Positions 34,978-43,981 of a stretch of 64,000 nt of DNA are shown piece by piece. The first letter of the stretch is position 1; each line of letters opens with the position of its first letter. The position numbers and the translations under genes are program-made. Location of the stretch: contig NZ_QMBP01000002.1 in NCBI RefSeq assembly GCF_003289945.1, forward strand, positions 575,941 through 639,940, given 5' to 3'. The notes beneath the pieces are model-generated. The model saw only the letters and a list, made by a program, of their open reading frames with translations. It did no database searches and was not told the DNA's origin. This DNA comes from Mesorhizobium hawassense. Lineage in GTDB: Bacteria; Pseudomonadota; Alphaproteobacteria; Rhizobiales; Rhizobiaceae.

Positions 34978-35137
34978 GCGCCCCCCTCTGTCCTGCCGGA
35001 CATCTCCCCCACAAGGGGGGAGATTGGCAGTTTCGTCCCCATCGCACTTCTCGCAACGTTGGAGATTGGCGAAAGCAGCGATGACAGCTGATCTCCCCCC
35101 AAGTGGGGGAAATGTCCGGCAGGACAGAGGGGGGCGC
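34978..35137. repeat. 160-bp palindromic repeat, copy A
   Basis: Terminal inverted repeats of 33 nt (34978-35010 and 35105-35137) match at 32 positions; they contain CTGTCCTGCCGGACATC and its complement. It lies in the 261-bp gap between the binding-protein gene and the first permease gene. A close copy sits inside the third gene of the same operon at 37235-37395. Confidence 0.85.
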
Positions 35138-35181
35138 CGTAGAGCGCGGCGCCCAAGGCTTGGCCCTCATATAGCTTCGCC

Positions 35182-36168
35182 ATGACCCGCGCCCTCCCCC
35201 TTCTGCGCCGCCGTCTCGTCGGCAGCATCTTCGTCCTCCTGATCGTCATTATCGGCAGCTTCCTCCTGCTCGAAGCCGCCCCCGGCGATGCCGTCGACGC
35301 CTATATCGTCTCGACCGGCGGCGATGCCGGCATGATCGAATTGCTGCGCCATCGCTGGGGCTTGGACCAATCCGAACTGACGCGCCTCGCCAACTACCTC
35401 TGGGCACTGCTGCATCTCGACCTCGGCCAATCGGTCACCTTCTCGCGACCGATCCGCGACATCATCCTCGAACGCCTGCCGACCACGCTGATCCTGATGG
35501 GCAGCGCCACCGCGCTCTCCTTCGGCCTTGGCTCGGCACTCGGCATCTATGCCGGCGCCAGGCCCGGCAGCGTCCGCGACCGTTTCCTGTCGATCGGCTC
35601 GCTGGCGCTTTATGCCGTGCCCGGCTTCTGGCTTGGCCTTGTGCTGATCGTCGTCTTTGCTGTCGACCTGCGCTGGCTGCCGATCGGCGGCATCGAGACC
35701 ATCGCCTCTGCCAAGACCGGGCTGCCGCGGGCCGCCGACATCGCCACCCATCTCGTGCTGCCGGTCTCCGCGCTCGGCTTCATCTATCTTGCGCTTTATC
35801 TGCGCATGATGCGCGCCGGCATGGCCGAAGCCTGGCGGCAAGAATTCGTGCTCGCCGCTCGCGCCAGGGGCCTGACGCGCCGCCGCATCGTGTTTGCCCA
35901 TGTCGCCCGCAACGCCCTGCTGCCGCTGGTCACCATGCTCGGCCTGCAATCGGCGCAGATGCTGGGCGGCAGCGTCGTCATCGAAAGCGTCTTTGCCGTG
36001 CCCGGCCTCGGCCGTCTGGCGCAGGAAGCGGTCGCCGGGCGCGACACGCCGCTGCTGCTTGGCATCATCCTGGTCAGCGCCGTCCTGGTCATAGCAATCA
36101 ATCTTCTGGTCGATCTCGCCTACGCTTTTCTCGACCCGCGTGTCGGTGCCGGCGAGGCAAGCGCATGA
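35182..36168 (+). CDS. Dipeptide ABC transporter permease, DppB type
   Basis: A 328-residue inner-membrane permease with six hydrophobic segments and the EAA loop QEFVLAARARGLTRRRIVFAHVARNALLP. It forms the channel with the next gene product, whose start overlaps its stop by four bases (ATGA). Confidence 0.9.
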   Translation: MTRALPLLRRRLVGSIFVLLIVIIGSFLLLEAAPGDAVDAYIVSTGGDAGMIELLRHRWGLDQSELTRLANYLWALLHLDLGQSVTFSRPIRDIILERLPTTLILMGSATALSFGLGSALGIYAGARPGSVRDRFLSIGSLALYAVPGFWLGLVLIVVFAVDLRWLPIGGIETIASAKTGLPRAADIATHLVLPVSALGFIYLALYLRMMRAGMAEAWRQEFVLAARARGLTRRRIVFAHVARNALLPLVTMLGLQSAQMLGGSVVIESVFAVPGLGRLAQEAVAGRDTPLLLGIILVSAVLVIAINLLVDLAYAFLDPRVGAGEASA

Positions 36169-36995
36169 ACCGGCTGCGCCGCTTCTTTTGCACACCGGAG
36201 GCGGTCGCCGGCGCGGCAATCCTCGCATCGCTGATCGCCATGGCGCTGGCGGCGCCGTTGATCTTTCCCGGTGACCCGCAGGCGATCGCCGGCCCGGCAC
36301 TGCTGCCGCCGTTCCACGACTGGTCGTTGCCGCTCGGCACCGACCGGCTCGGCCGCGACGTGCTGGCGGAGTTGTTCCATGGCGCCCGCACCTCGCTGGC
36401 CGTCGGGCTGGCGGCCGCCGCTGCGGCGCTTCTGATCGGCGCTATTGTGGGCACCTTAGCCGGCTTTGCCGGCGGCCTGATCGATGAAGTGCTGATGCGC
36501 GTCACCGACGCCTTCCAGACCGTACCGAGCTTCCTGCTCGCGCTCGCCTTCGTCAGCATTGTCGGCCCCTCACTGGGGGTCGTCGTCGCCGCGATCGCGC
36601 TCGGCGCCTGGACCGGACCCGCGCGGGTGGCGCGTGCGGAAGTGCTGTCGATCCGCGAACGCGACTATGTCGCCGGCGCCCGCGTCATCGGCATGTATCC
36701 GCTCGAAATCGCCTTTCGCGAGGTGCTCCCCAACGCGCTGCCGCCAGTGCTGGCGCTGTCTTCCGTGATCGTCGCTGCGGCGATCCTTACCGAGGCAGCA
36801 CTTTCCTTCCTCGGCCTTGGCGACCCCAATCGCGTCACCTGGGGCGGCATGATCGCCGAGGGGCGCACCGTGCTGCGAACCGCGCCGTTTCTGTCGATCG
36901 TTCCCGGCGTCGCACTCGTGCTGACGGTGCTCGGCGTCTACCTCGCAGGCGAAGGCGTCGTGGAGAGCACGGCGGTGCGCAGGAGCCTGTCGTGA
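36165..36995 (+). CDS. Dipeptide ABC transporter permease, DppC type
   Basis: A 276-residue permease. LPLGTDRLGRDVLAELFHGARTSL is the DppC signature near residues 55-78, and the EAA loop reads ERDYVAGARVIGMYPLEIAFREVLPN. It overlaps the DppB-type gene by ATGA and its own stop overlaps the GTG of the next ATPase gene, so the unit is tightly coupled. Confidence 0.9.
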   Translation: MNRLRRFFCTPEAVAGAAILASLIAMALAAPLIFPGDPQAIAGPALLPPFHDWSLPLGTDRLGRDVLAELFHGARTSLAVGLAAAAAALLIGAIVGTLAGFAGGLIDEVLMRVTDAFQTVPSFLLALAFVSIVGPSLGVVVAAIALGAWTGPARVARAEVLSIRERDYVAGARVIGMYPLEIAFREVLPNALPPVLALSSVIVAAAILTEAALSFLGLGDPNRVTWGGMIAEGRTVLRTAPFLSIVPGVALVLTVLGVYLAGEGVVESTAVRRSLS

Positions 36996-38002
36996 CGGTG
37001 CTGCTTTCCATTCGCGATCTTGCGGTGCGGTATCAACGCGACGGTGTGGAGGTGGCAGCGCTAAAAGGTGTCAGCCTGGATGTTCTCGCAGGAGAGCGCC
37101 TGGCGATCATCGGCGAAAGCGGTTCGGGCAAGAGCACGCTTGCGCTGGCGATCGCGGGGTTATTGGCCAAGTCGGCCCTTGTGGATGGCACGATCGAATG
37201 GCCGCCAGGCCAACTTCAGCCGTCTCGTTTCTTCGCACCCCCCTCTGTCCTGCCGGACATCTCCCCCGCAAGGGGGGAGATCAGCAGTTCCGCTGGCGGC
37301 TTTCCTCCTGCAACGCCAGAGATTGGCGAAAGCGACCGCGACGGCTCAATCTCCCCCCTTGTGGGGGAGATGTCCGGCAGGACAGAGGGGGGCGCCGTAG
37401 AGCACCGGCGTTCTAATGTTCGTGGTGAATTGCCCCGCCTCGGCCGCGATATCGGCTTCGTCTTCCAGGACCCATCCTCCAGCCTCGACCCGGTGATGCC
37501 GATTGGGAGGCAGATCGCGGAGGTCGTGCACACTCATCTCCACCTCACTTGGCGAGACGCCTACGCCAAAGCCAAAACCCTGCTCGAACGCGTCCGCCTC
37601 CCCGACCCGGAAGCCACGCTGCGCTGCTACCCGCACCAGCTTTCCGGCGGCCAGAAGCAGCGCGTGGCGATCGCAGCGGCAATCGCGGCCGGACCAAAAC
37701 TCCTGATCGCCGACGAAGCGACCAGCGCGCTCGACACCATCGTCCAGGCGGAGGTCGTCACCCTGATCCGCGGGCTCGTCGCCGAGGACGGCATGACGCT
37801 GCTCTTCATCAGCCACGACATCGCACTCGCAGCCTCGCTTGCCGACCGCATCGCTGTGCTGCGCCACGGCGAACTGATCGAGCTCGGCCAGACCGATCAG
37901 ATCATCAACGCGCCGCGCCAGAGCTACACGCGCGCGTTGCTCGATGCTCATCTCGGCCTCGACGCGAAGCCTTTGCTTGACCGGAAAGGCGCGTCCGCAT
38001 GA
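36992..38002 (+). CDS. Dipeptide ABC transporter ATP-binding protein, DppD type, with in-frame repeat insertion
   Basis: A 336-residue ATPase beginning at a GTG that overlaps the previous stop. Walker A GESGSGKST is at 41-49, the Q-loop FVFQDPSSSLDP near 157-168, signature LSGGQKQR and Walker B LLIADEATSALD follow, and the switch is FISHD. The distance between Walker A and the Q-loop is about 60 residues too long: residues of about 80-140 are encoded by a 161-bp palindromic repeat (37235-37395). Without it the protein would have the normal length of about 270-275. The frame stays open and all ATPase motifs are intact, so the protein may still work. Confidence 0.86.
   Translation: MTVLLSIRDLAVRYQRDGVEVAALKGVSLDVLAGERLAIIGESGSGKSTLALAIAGLLAKSALVDGTIEWPPGQLQPSRFFAPPSVLPDISPARGEISSSAGGFPPATPEIGESDRDGSISPLVGEMSGRTEGGAVEHRRSNVRGELPRLGRDIGFVFQDPSSSLDPVMPIGRQIAEVVHTHLHLTWRDAYAKAKTLLERVRLPDPEATLRCYPHQLSGGQKQRVAIAAAIAAGPKLLIADEATSALDTIVQAEVVTLIRGLVAEDGMTLLFISHDIALAASLADRIAVLRHGELIELGQTDQIINAPRQSYTRALLDAHLGLDAKPLLDRKGASA
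37235..37395. repeat. 161-bp palindromic repeat, copy B, inside an ABC ATPase gene
   Basis: Inverted ends of 33 nt (37235-37267 and 37363-37395) nearly match those of copy A at 34978-35137, and the flanks TTCTTCGC and CGTAGAGC are also shared. It inserts about 55-60 residues (starting APPSVLPDISPARGEI) into the protein without a stop codon. Confidence 0.85.
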
Positions 38003-38784
38003 CCGTGCTTGCCGTCTCCAATCTCGCCAAGCGCTACCGTCGCGGCGGTAAGCCTTTCGCGGCAGTCGACGAGGTGTCCTTCGAGATCGGTCCGGCCGAA
38101 ACGCTGGCGCTCGCCGGCCCGTCCGGCAGCGGCAAATCGACAATCGCAAAGCTGGTGCTGCGGCTGATCGAGCCCGATGCCGGCCGCATCGACTTCGAAG
38201 GCGGCGACTTCCTCGCGCTGTCAGGTGGCTCGCTGCGCGCGCGCCGCGCCCGTCTGCAGATGGTGTTCCAGGACCCGCTTGCCGCCTTCAATCCGCGCGC
38301 CACCGTGGCGCGCGTGCTGGATGATCCGTTGCGCATCCACGCCATCGCCTCGCGCGCCGAGCGCCCGCTCCGGATAGCGGCGCTGCTGGAGCGCGTCGGC
38401 CTCGAGACCAACCTTGCCACGCGCGCCATTCATGAGATCTCCGGCGGCCAGCGCCAGCGCGTGGCGATCGCCCGCGCCATCGCCACGCGACCGTCGCTGA
38501 TCGTGCTCGACGAAGCGGTTTCGGCGCTCGACGTCTCGGTGCGCGGACAGATCCTGGAATTGTTGCTCGACCTGCAACGGCAGGAACGGATTGCCTATCT
38601 GTTCATCTCGCATGATCTCGGCGTCATCCGCGCAATCGCCCATCGCGTCGTCATCCTCGATGCCGGCAAGATCGCCGAGAGCGGCGATGCCCGCACGGTC
38701 ATCGCCAATCCGCAGTCGGCGGTCGGCAAGGCGCTTGTGGCGGCGACGCCGAAGCTTGTCAGAACCAGTCAGGAGGCATCATGA
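37999..38784 (+). CDS. Dipeptide ABC transporter ATP-binding protein, DppF type
   Basis: A 261-residue ATPase with Walker A GPSGSGKST near 39-47, Q-loop MVFQDPLAAFNPR, signature ISGGQRQR, Walker B LIVLDEAVSALD and switch FISHDLG. It starts with ATGA overlap to the preceding gene and has normal DppF length. It pairs with the DppD-type protein. Confidence 0.9.
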   Translation: MTVLAVSNLAKRYRRGGKPFAAVDEVSFEIGPAETLALAGPSGSGKSTIAKLVLRLIEPDAGRIDFEGGDFLALSGGSLRARRARLQMVFQDPLAAFNPRATVARVLDDPLRIHAIASRAERPLRIAALLERVGLETNLATRAIHEISGGQRQRVAIARAIATRPSLIVLDEAVSALDVSVRGQILELLLDLQRQERIAYLFISHDLGVIRAIAHRVVILDAGKIAESGDARTVIANPQSAVGKALVAATPKLVRTSQEAS

Positions 38785-39288
38785 CCGACCCCGAAGCCGT
38801 CAGAGCCGAAAAACTGTCGAACGAGCTCGACTCCGCCTTTCGAAATCGCGCCGACCCTCTACCGCCTCTTCCTCGACGAACTGACCGCCGAACTCGGCGC
38901 AGACAAGGCCGAGGCGGTTATGGTCCGCACCATCGAGAAGCGCGGCCGGGAAGTCGCTGCGGCTGCCTTCGCCGGTTTCGGCCCCAATGACGCGCCGGCG
39001 ATCGGCGAAGCATTCCTCTCCGTCAGTCCGGATGGCGGCCGCATGTATCCGACCGACGTCGATCGCGGCCCGGACCATATAGCCTTCAAGGTGAAGCGCT
39101 GCCCGCTGAAAGACGCCTGGGTCGAAGCCGGCGTCGGCGAGGAAAAACTCGCCACGCTCTGCCGCATCGCCGGCGCCTTCGACCGCGGCCTGTTCGAGGC
39201 CACCGGCGTGCGCTTCGCCAATGTCACCTGGACACCCGGCCATGGCTCCGCCTGCTGTCACATCGCGCTCACCAATCGGGATGCTTAG
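38781..39288 (+). pseudogene. Frameshifted ATC hydrolase family gene (L-2-amino-thiazoline-4-carboxylate hydrolase-like)
   Basis: The start ATG at 38781 overlaps the DppF stop (ATGA) and opens frame MTDPEAVRAEKLSNELDSAF. The rest of the family-like protein (EIAPTLYRLFLDELTAELG through GHGSACCHIALTNRDA) is in the next frame. Removing one T from TTT at 38838-38840 joins them as DSAFEIAPTL. The combined protein would be about 168 residues, near the usual family length. Members cleave L-ATC in D,L-ATC to L-cysteine conversion or related ring amides. Either the gene is broken or the base is a sequencing error; the downstream part has an ATG at 38920 that could give a truncated product. Confidence 0.75.
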
Positions 39289-39300
39289 CCGGACAAGTGT

Positions 39301-40089
39301 TCAACCGTCGGCAAAGACGTGCAGCTCGCCGCCGGCCTCGTCGATCGCGGCGCGCAGCTCCGCCGCCGGTTCGCTGTCGGTGACGACATCGGAAATCTCA
39401 CTCAGCGCGCAGACGCGCTCCAGGCCGCTGCGGCCGAACTTGTCGTTGGTGACGACCAGCATCGTCGAGAGCGACCGCCGCATCATCGCCCGCTTCACCG
39501 CCGCCGCGCCCGAGATCATGTCGCTCGGCCCCTCGGTGTTCAGCGCCGAGGCGCCGATGATGGCGACGTCGGCATTGTAGCGGCGGATGAATTCCACCGT
39601 GTCCTCGCCGAGCACGGCCGCTTCGCGGCTGTCATAGGTGCCTGGACAAAGGATGACGCGAAAGCCGGGATTGGCGCCGGCCACCGAGGCGACGCCGAGG
39701 GAGTTGGTGATGATCGTCAGGTCCCGGCCGTGCTGCGACAGGCTGCGCGCCACCTCATAGGCGGTCGACCCGCCGTCGATCATCACGATGCTGCCCTTCT
39801 CGATCAGTCCGGCAGCACCTCGCCCGATACGGGCCCGCTCCTCGACCATGGTGAGGCCGCGTTCGGCGATCACCGGCTCCGACGTCACCAGCGAAATGGT
39901 TGCGCCACCATATGTGCGGTTGAGCAGCCCCGCCTCGCCGAGCTCGATGAGATCGCGGCGGATGGTCTCGCCGGCGACGCCGATGCGGCGCGCCAGCTTC
40001 GAGATGCGGATCGACGCCGAGCGCCGGACCTCCGACAGGATCAGCTCATGTCGCTCCTTCTTCGTCAGCCGGCTCGGCTCGATGTTCAT
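39301..40089 (-). CDS. DeoR/GlpR family transcriptional regulator
   Basis: A 262-residue regulator with an N-terminal DeoR helix-turn-helix (ISKLARRIGVAGETIRRDLIEL, about 25-46) and a C-terminal sugar-phosphate sensor domain (GSTAYEVARSL, ITNSLGVA, IIGASALNTEGPSD). It follows the polyamine oxidase-like gene on the same strand and is convergent with the frameshifted ATC hydrolase gene. DeoR regulators usually sense phosphorylated sugars, so its target need not be the polyamine genes. Confidence 0.88.
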   Translation of the reverse strand: MNIEPSRLTKKERHELILSEVRRSASIRISKLARRIGVAGETIRRDLIELGEAGLLNRTYGGATISLVTSEPVIAERGLTMVEERARIGRGAAGLIEKGSIVMIDGGSTAYEVARSLSQHGRDLTIITNSLGVASVAGANPGFRVILCPGTYDSREAAVLGEDTVEFIRRYNADVAIIGASALNTEGPSDMISGAAAVKRAMMRRSLSTMLVVTNDKFGRSGLERVCALSEISDVVTDSEPAAELRAAIDEAGGELHVFADG

Positions 40090-40151
40090 CGGTCTTCCTT
40101 CTCGGGGTCCCCGGCGTGGACATTAGCCACGCAGGGGACGGGAAGCCAGTG

Positions 40152-41447
40152 TCAGTGTCGGAGCCGGTCGCGCATCGCATACCACAGCATGCCGAGCACA
40201 TAGAGCGGTCCGCGCAGCGCCGTGCCGCCGGGGAACGGCAGCGGCGTCAGTGTCGAGAACAGGTCGAGCCGCGAGGCATCGCCGGTGATCGCTTCCGCCA
40301 GGAGCTTGCCCGACAGCGTCGACAGGATGACGCCCTTGCCGGAATAGCCATGCGCGAAATAGACCTCGCCGTAATGCCCGACATGCGGCAGGCGCGACGT
40401 GGTCACCGACACCAGCCCGCCCCAGGCATGGTCGATGCGGCAGCCCCTGAGCTGCGGAAACGTCTTTTCCATATGCGGCCGAACGAAAGCCGCGATGTCG
40501 GCCGGCGGCGAGGGCGTATAGCGCTCGCCGCCGCCGAACAGCAGGCGGCCGTCCGCCGACATGCGGTAGTAGTTGACGACGAACAGCGTGTCCGACACCG
40601 CGACATTTGCCGGGACGACGTTGCGCTCGCCCAGGGGCTCGGTGGCAACGATATAGTTGCCGACCGGCATGATGCGGCTGTTGACGCGCGGCTCGAGACC
40701 CTTGAGCAGCGCATCCCCGGCCAGCACCACATGCCTGGCGCGGACCGAGCCCTTGTCGGTGAACACCCGAATGGAGGGCTCGCGCTCCAGCCGCACGGCG
40801 ACCGAGTTCTCGTGGATGATAACCCCCGCGCTGACCGCGGCGCGGGCGAGCCCCAGCGTGTAGTTTAGTGGATGCATGTGGCCGCCGAGCGGCTCGAAGA
40901 CCGCGCCCTGATAGGGTGTGTCAACCTTCTGTCGCGCCTGAGCCGCCGAAAGGATCTCGACATCGGTGAACTTCATCATCTTGGCGAGGCATTCGGCTTC
41001 GTCCTCGAAGTCGCGCATGTCGGAGTTGTTGACGGCGCCGACCAAATGACCGGTTAGGCGTAGGTCGCAGTCGATGGCATGGCGTTCGATGATGTCGAGC
41101 ACCAGCCCGCGCGCCTCGAAGGCCAGGTCGAACAGCGCCTTCGCCCGTTCCGGCCCGAAGCTTTTGACCAGGCCCCTGGCGCCTTTGCGCAGGCCCGGGA
41201 TCATCTGGCCGCCATTGCGCCCGGAGGCGCCCCAGCCGATTTTGCCGCCTTCGAGCAGCACCACTTTCAGCCCACGCTCGGCCGCATGCAGTGCCGCCGA
41301 AAGACCGGTGCAGCCGCCACCGACGACCACCAGATCGGCCTCGACATCTGAGGCTAACTCAGGATGGTCGGGCGCCGGATTGGCGGTGGCGACATAATAG
41401 GATTTGCCGACATCGAGGCCGGAATTGAAACCTGTTGAATGAGCCAT
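40152..41447 (-). CDS. puuB: FAD-dependent oxidoreductase, gamma-glutamylputrescine oxidase-like
   Basis: A 431-residue DAO-type flavoprotein. The dinucleotide-binding motif VVVGGGCTGLSAA lies at about 40-53 and is followed by GASGRNGGQMIPGLR, a segment typical of PuuB/OrdL-like oxidases. It probably oxidises gamma-glutamylputrescine or a related gamma-glutamyl amine to the aldehyde. The upstream ligase gene ends three bases before this ATG; a GTG at 41453 overlapping that stop is an alternative start. Together with the ligase it forms the first two steps of the Puu pathway; the aldehyde dehydrogenase and amidase steps are not in the window. Confidence 0.83.
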   Translation of the reverse strand: MAHSTGFNSGLDVGKSYYVATANPAPDHPELASDVEADLVVVGGGCTGLSAALHAAERGLKVVLLEGGKIGWGASGRNGGQMIPGLRKGARGLVKSFGPERAKALFDLAFEARGLVLDIIERHAIDCDLRLTGHLVGAVNNSDMRDFEDEAECLAKMMKFTDVEILSAAQARQKVDTPYQGAVFEPLGGHMHPLNYTLGLARAAVSAGVIIHENSVAVRLEREPSIRVFTDKGSVRARHVVLAGDALLKGLEPRVNSRIMPVGNYIVATEPLGERNVVPANVAVSDTLFVVNYYRMSADGRLLFGGGERYTPSPPADIAAFVRPHMEKTFPQLRGCRIDHAWGGLVSVTTSRLPHVGHYGEVYFAHGYSGKGVILSTLSGKLLAEAITGDASRLDLFSTLTPLPFPGGTALRGPLYVLGMLWYAMRDRLRH

Positions 41448-41449
41448 GA

Positions 41450-42820
41450 TCACACCTTGAGCAGCAGGTGGTCGCGTTCCCAGGCCGTCACGACGCTCTG
41501 GAACAGGTCGAGCTCCACGCTCTTCACGCGCAGGTAGGTCTGGAAGAAATCCTCGCCGAGCAGTGCCCGCACGGGCTCGCAGGCGGCGAAGCGATCGAGC
41601 GCCTCCTCCATGGTTTTCGGCAGCGTGCTCTTGCTCTTGTAGGCATTGCCGGATGCCTCGGCGGATCGCGCCAGCTTCTCCTCGATGCCGAGATAGCCGG
41701 CGATCAGCGAGCCGGCCATGGCCAGGTAGGGATTGGCGTCGGCCCCAGGCAACCGATTCTCGATGCGACGCGCGGCCCGGCCGCCCAGCGGCACGCGCAA
41801 GCCGCAGGAGCGGTTGTCATGCGACCATTCGATGTTGGCCGGCGCGCTGTGGTTCGGCCGGATGCGCCGGTACGAATTCACGTTGGGCGCAAACAGCGGC
41901 ATGATTTCGGGGACGTATTTCTGCAGGCCACCGATGAACTGCGCGAACATTGCGCTGTCTTCACCGTCTGTACCGGCAAACAAGGGCTCGCCCGCTTCAT
42001 CGACGATCGACATGTGCAGATGCATCGAGCTGCCGGCCTGCGCGGCGATTGGCTTGGCCATGAAGGTGGCGTGCATGCCGTTGGCTTGTGCCGCCTGTCT
42101 GGCGAGGCGCTTGAACAGCAGCACCTTGTCGGCGAGCGCCAGCGGATCGCCATGCAGGAAGTTGATCTCCAGCTGCGCCGTGCCGGATTCATGGATCAGC
42201 GTCTCGAGCGGCAGCCCCGCGGCCGCCGAATGCGCGTAGATGCGCTGGATGACCGGTTCGAATTCCTCCAGCGCCTGCATGTCGTAGGGATGTTGCACGC
42301 TTTCCGGCCGGCCGTTGCGCCCGGTTGGCGCGATGATCGGGCGATCCGGATCCGGATTTGGCGCCGTCAGATAGAATTCGAGTTCCGGCGCCATCACCGC
42401 GCGCCAGCCACGCTGCTCATAAAGGTCGAGCACGGCTTTCAGCACATGGCGCGGCGAAGCCATCCACGGCCGGTCGTCCATGTGGAACGTGTCGGCGAAA
42501 ACATAGGCTCTGCCGGCGCTGCCCGGCGCGAGACACAGGCTGGAAACGTCCGGCACCATGCGCATGTCCGGATCGGAATAAGCAAAGCCTTCGTCGATGG
42601 AGCCGGAATAGCGCCCGTCTATTGCGACCAGGAAGGCGCTGCTCGGCAGATAGAGCGCGCGGTCATCGAGCGACTTGAGGAACTTGGCCGCCGGCAGGGT
42701 CTTGCCGCGCAGCACGCCATTGACGTCGGGCACGAAGCACTCGACCTCGTTGATCGCATGCGTTTGCAACCAGCTTTGCGTGTCCGCGCCGGGGAATGAA
42801 GTGTTCAGATTGTCAGGCAT
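41450..42820 (-). CDS. puuA: Glutamine synthetase family protein, gamma-glutamylputrescine synthetase-like
   Basis: A 456-residue ATP-dependent ligase of the glutamine synthetase fold. ESGTAQLEINFLHG, GSSMHLHMSI, NSYRRIRPNHSAP and RIENRLPGADANPYL are the family's active-site segments. PuuA-type proteins attach glutamate to putrescine or other amines; the neighbouring oxidase and the polyamine importer genes further upstream support this. It is the first gene of the puuA-puuB pair. Confidence 0.84.
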   Translation of the reverse strand: MPDNLNTSFPGADTQSWLQTHAINEVECFVPDVNGVLRGKTLPAAKFLKSLDDRALYLPSSAFLVAIDGRYSGSIDEGFAYSDPDMRMVPDVSSLCLAPGSAGRAYVFADTFHMDDRPWMASPRHVLKAVLDLYEQRGWRAVMAPELEFYLTAPNPDPDRPIIAPTGRNGRPESVQHPYDMQALEEFEPVIQRIYAHSAAAGLPLETLIHESGTAQLEINFLHGDPLALADKVLLFKRLARQAAQANGMHATFMAKPIAAQAGSSMHLHMSIVDEAGEPLFAGTDGEDSAMFAQFIGGLQKYVPEIMPLFAPNVNSYRRIRPNHSAPANIEWSHDNRSCGLRVPLGGRAARRIENRLPGADANPYLAMAGSLIAGYLGIEEKLARSAEASGNAYKSKSTLPKTMEEALDRFAACEPVRALLGEDFFQTYLRVKSVELDLFQSVVTAWERDHLLLKV

Positions 42821-43208
42821 TGGTCATGTCCGTACGAAGGAGGAATCGCTTCGGCGGGCATGTCCGTTCCGGTAGGGCGTTATCTAAGCTGCGTTATCCG
42901 AGGACGGACGCCCGCCTGATGGCCGGCCGAAAGGCCGGGTGCGGAGCGCCTTGCACCCCTTCGGTCCAGCCGTCACGAACGACATGCGAGCCGACCTTGG
43001 TCTCCTCCGCGCGCTGCAAATTCTCGAAGCGGCAGCAACGCATGATCAGCGATACCCCGCGCGCGCAAAAGAAATACCGCAGGCAAAAAACGGATGCCTT
43101 TCGCGGTATCGCTGTTTTGCAGCTTGCATGACGGGGTCTCATCAAGGTTCGGAGTTGATGGTTTGACCGATCATCGTTGCCGAAGCAAGTCCGCTTCGCT
43201 GGACCAGA
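42821..43208. other. 388-bp intergenic region without a supported gene
   Basis: This gap lies upstream of the puuA-like gene and behind the SDR gene of the polyamine operon. It should contain the puuA promoter. No open frame in it shows family features; a reverse frame at 42894-43145 gives 83 residues without any recognisable domain. No palindrome as strong as elsewhere in the window is present. Confidence 0.6.
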
Positions 43209-43970
43209 TCAGCCAATGCTCTCGCCGCCATCCACCACCAGCGCCTGTCCTGTCATGAACGATGAGCGGTCGGAGACCAGGAACAGGATGGCTTCGGCGA
43301 TCTCCTCCGCGCTTGCCCAGCGCCCCATCGGGATCTTGGTGCGGACATAGTTTTCGATCGCGTCGCGCCCACCCATCTGGGCGATGAACGGCTCATTGAA
43401 CGGCGTGTCGACCCAGCCGGGGCAGAGCGCGTTGATGCGCACATTGTGCCTGGCGTAGTCGAGCGACATCTGCCGGGTCATCGCCACCACGGCATGCTTG
43501 GACGTGGCATAGGCGATCATTTCGCGATCGTAGAAGACGCCGGAATTGGACGCCGTGTTGAGGATGACGCCGCCGCCTTGCGCGATCATCGCCGGCATGA
43601 CGGTCTTCGCCGCGAGGAACTGCGCCCGCACGTTGATGCGCCACGAGGCATCCATGCCATCGGTACCCACATCGGTCAGCGTGCCGCCGACCTGGATGCC
43701 GGCATGGCTGTGCAGGATGTCGATCCGGCCATGCCTGCCGAGCGTTCCCTCAATCAGCCCTTCGACGGCCTTATCATCGCCGACATCGGTGGCGATCGCC
43801 TCGGCGCGGCCGCCGGCGTCGCGGATGTCGGACGCGGTCGCCTCGCCGGTCGTCGGATCGCGGTCGGCGATGACCACGACCGCCCCTTCCCTGGCCATGA
43901 TTATGGCGCCGGCGCGCCCGATCCCCGACCCAGCGCCCGTCACCACGGCGATTCGGTCTTTCAAAATCAT
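43209..43970 (-). CDS. Short-chain dehydrogenase/reductase (SDR)
   Basis: A 253-residue classical SDR. Cofactor motif TGAGSGIGRAG lies at 11-21, the NNAG equivalent reads HSHAGI, catalytic Ser is in TASNSGV and the YxxxK is YATSK. It most likely acts on an alcohol or amino-alcohol with NAD(H). The ATG at 43970 lies 11 bases after the stop of the PotC-like permease gene, so it is the last gene of the polyamine importer operon; SDR genes in this place are frequent in Rhizobiales but their substrate is unproven. Confidence 0.87.
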   Translation of the reverse strand: MILKDRIAVVTGAGSGIGRAGAIIMAREGAVVVIADRDPTTGEATASDIRDAGGRAEAIATDVGDDKAVEGLIEGTLGRHGRIDILHSHAGIQVGGTLTDVGTDGMDASWRINVRAQFLAAKTVMPAMIAQGGGVILNTASNSGVFYDREMIAYATSKHAVVAMTRQMSLDYARHNVRINALCPGWVDTPFNEPFIAQMGGRDAIENYVRTKIPMGRWASAEEIAEAILFLVSDRSSFMTGQALVVDGGESIG

Positions 43971-43981
43971 GGATGTGTCTT

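Noticed and set aside
38781..38990. 69-residue protein reading through the ATC-hydrolase-like start
   Set aside because: After residue 20 the frame becomes an arginine-rich shadow; the family sequence continues in the next frame, so it is a frameshifted gene.
42894..43145. 83-residue reverse frame in the puuA-SDR gap
   Set aside because: No signal peptide, domain or RBS; composition is not clearly coding.
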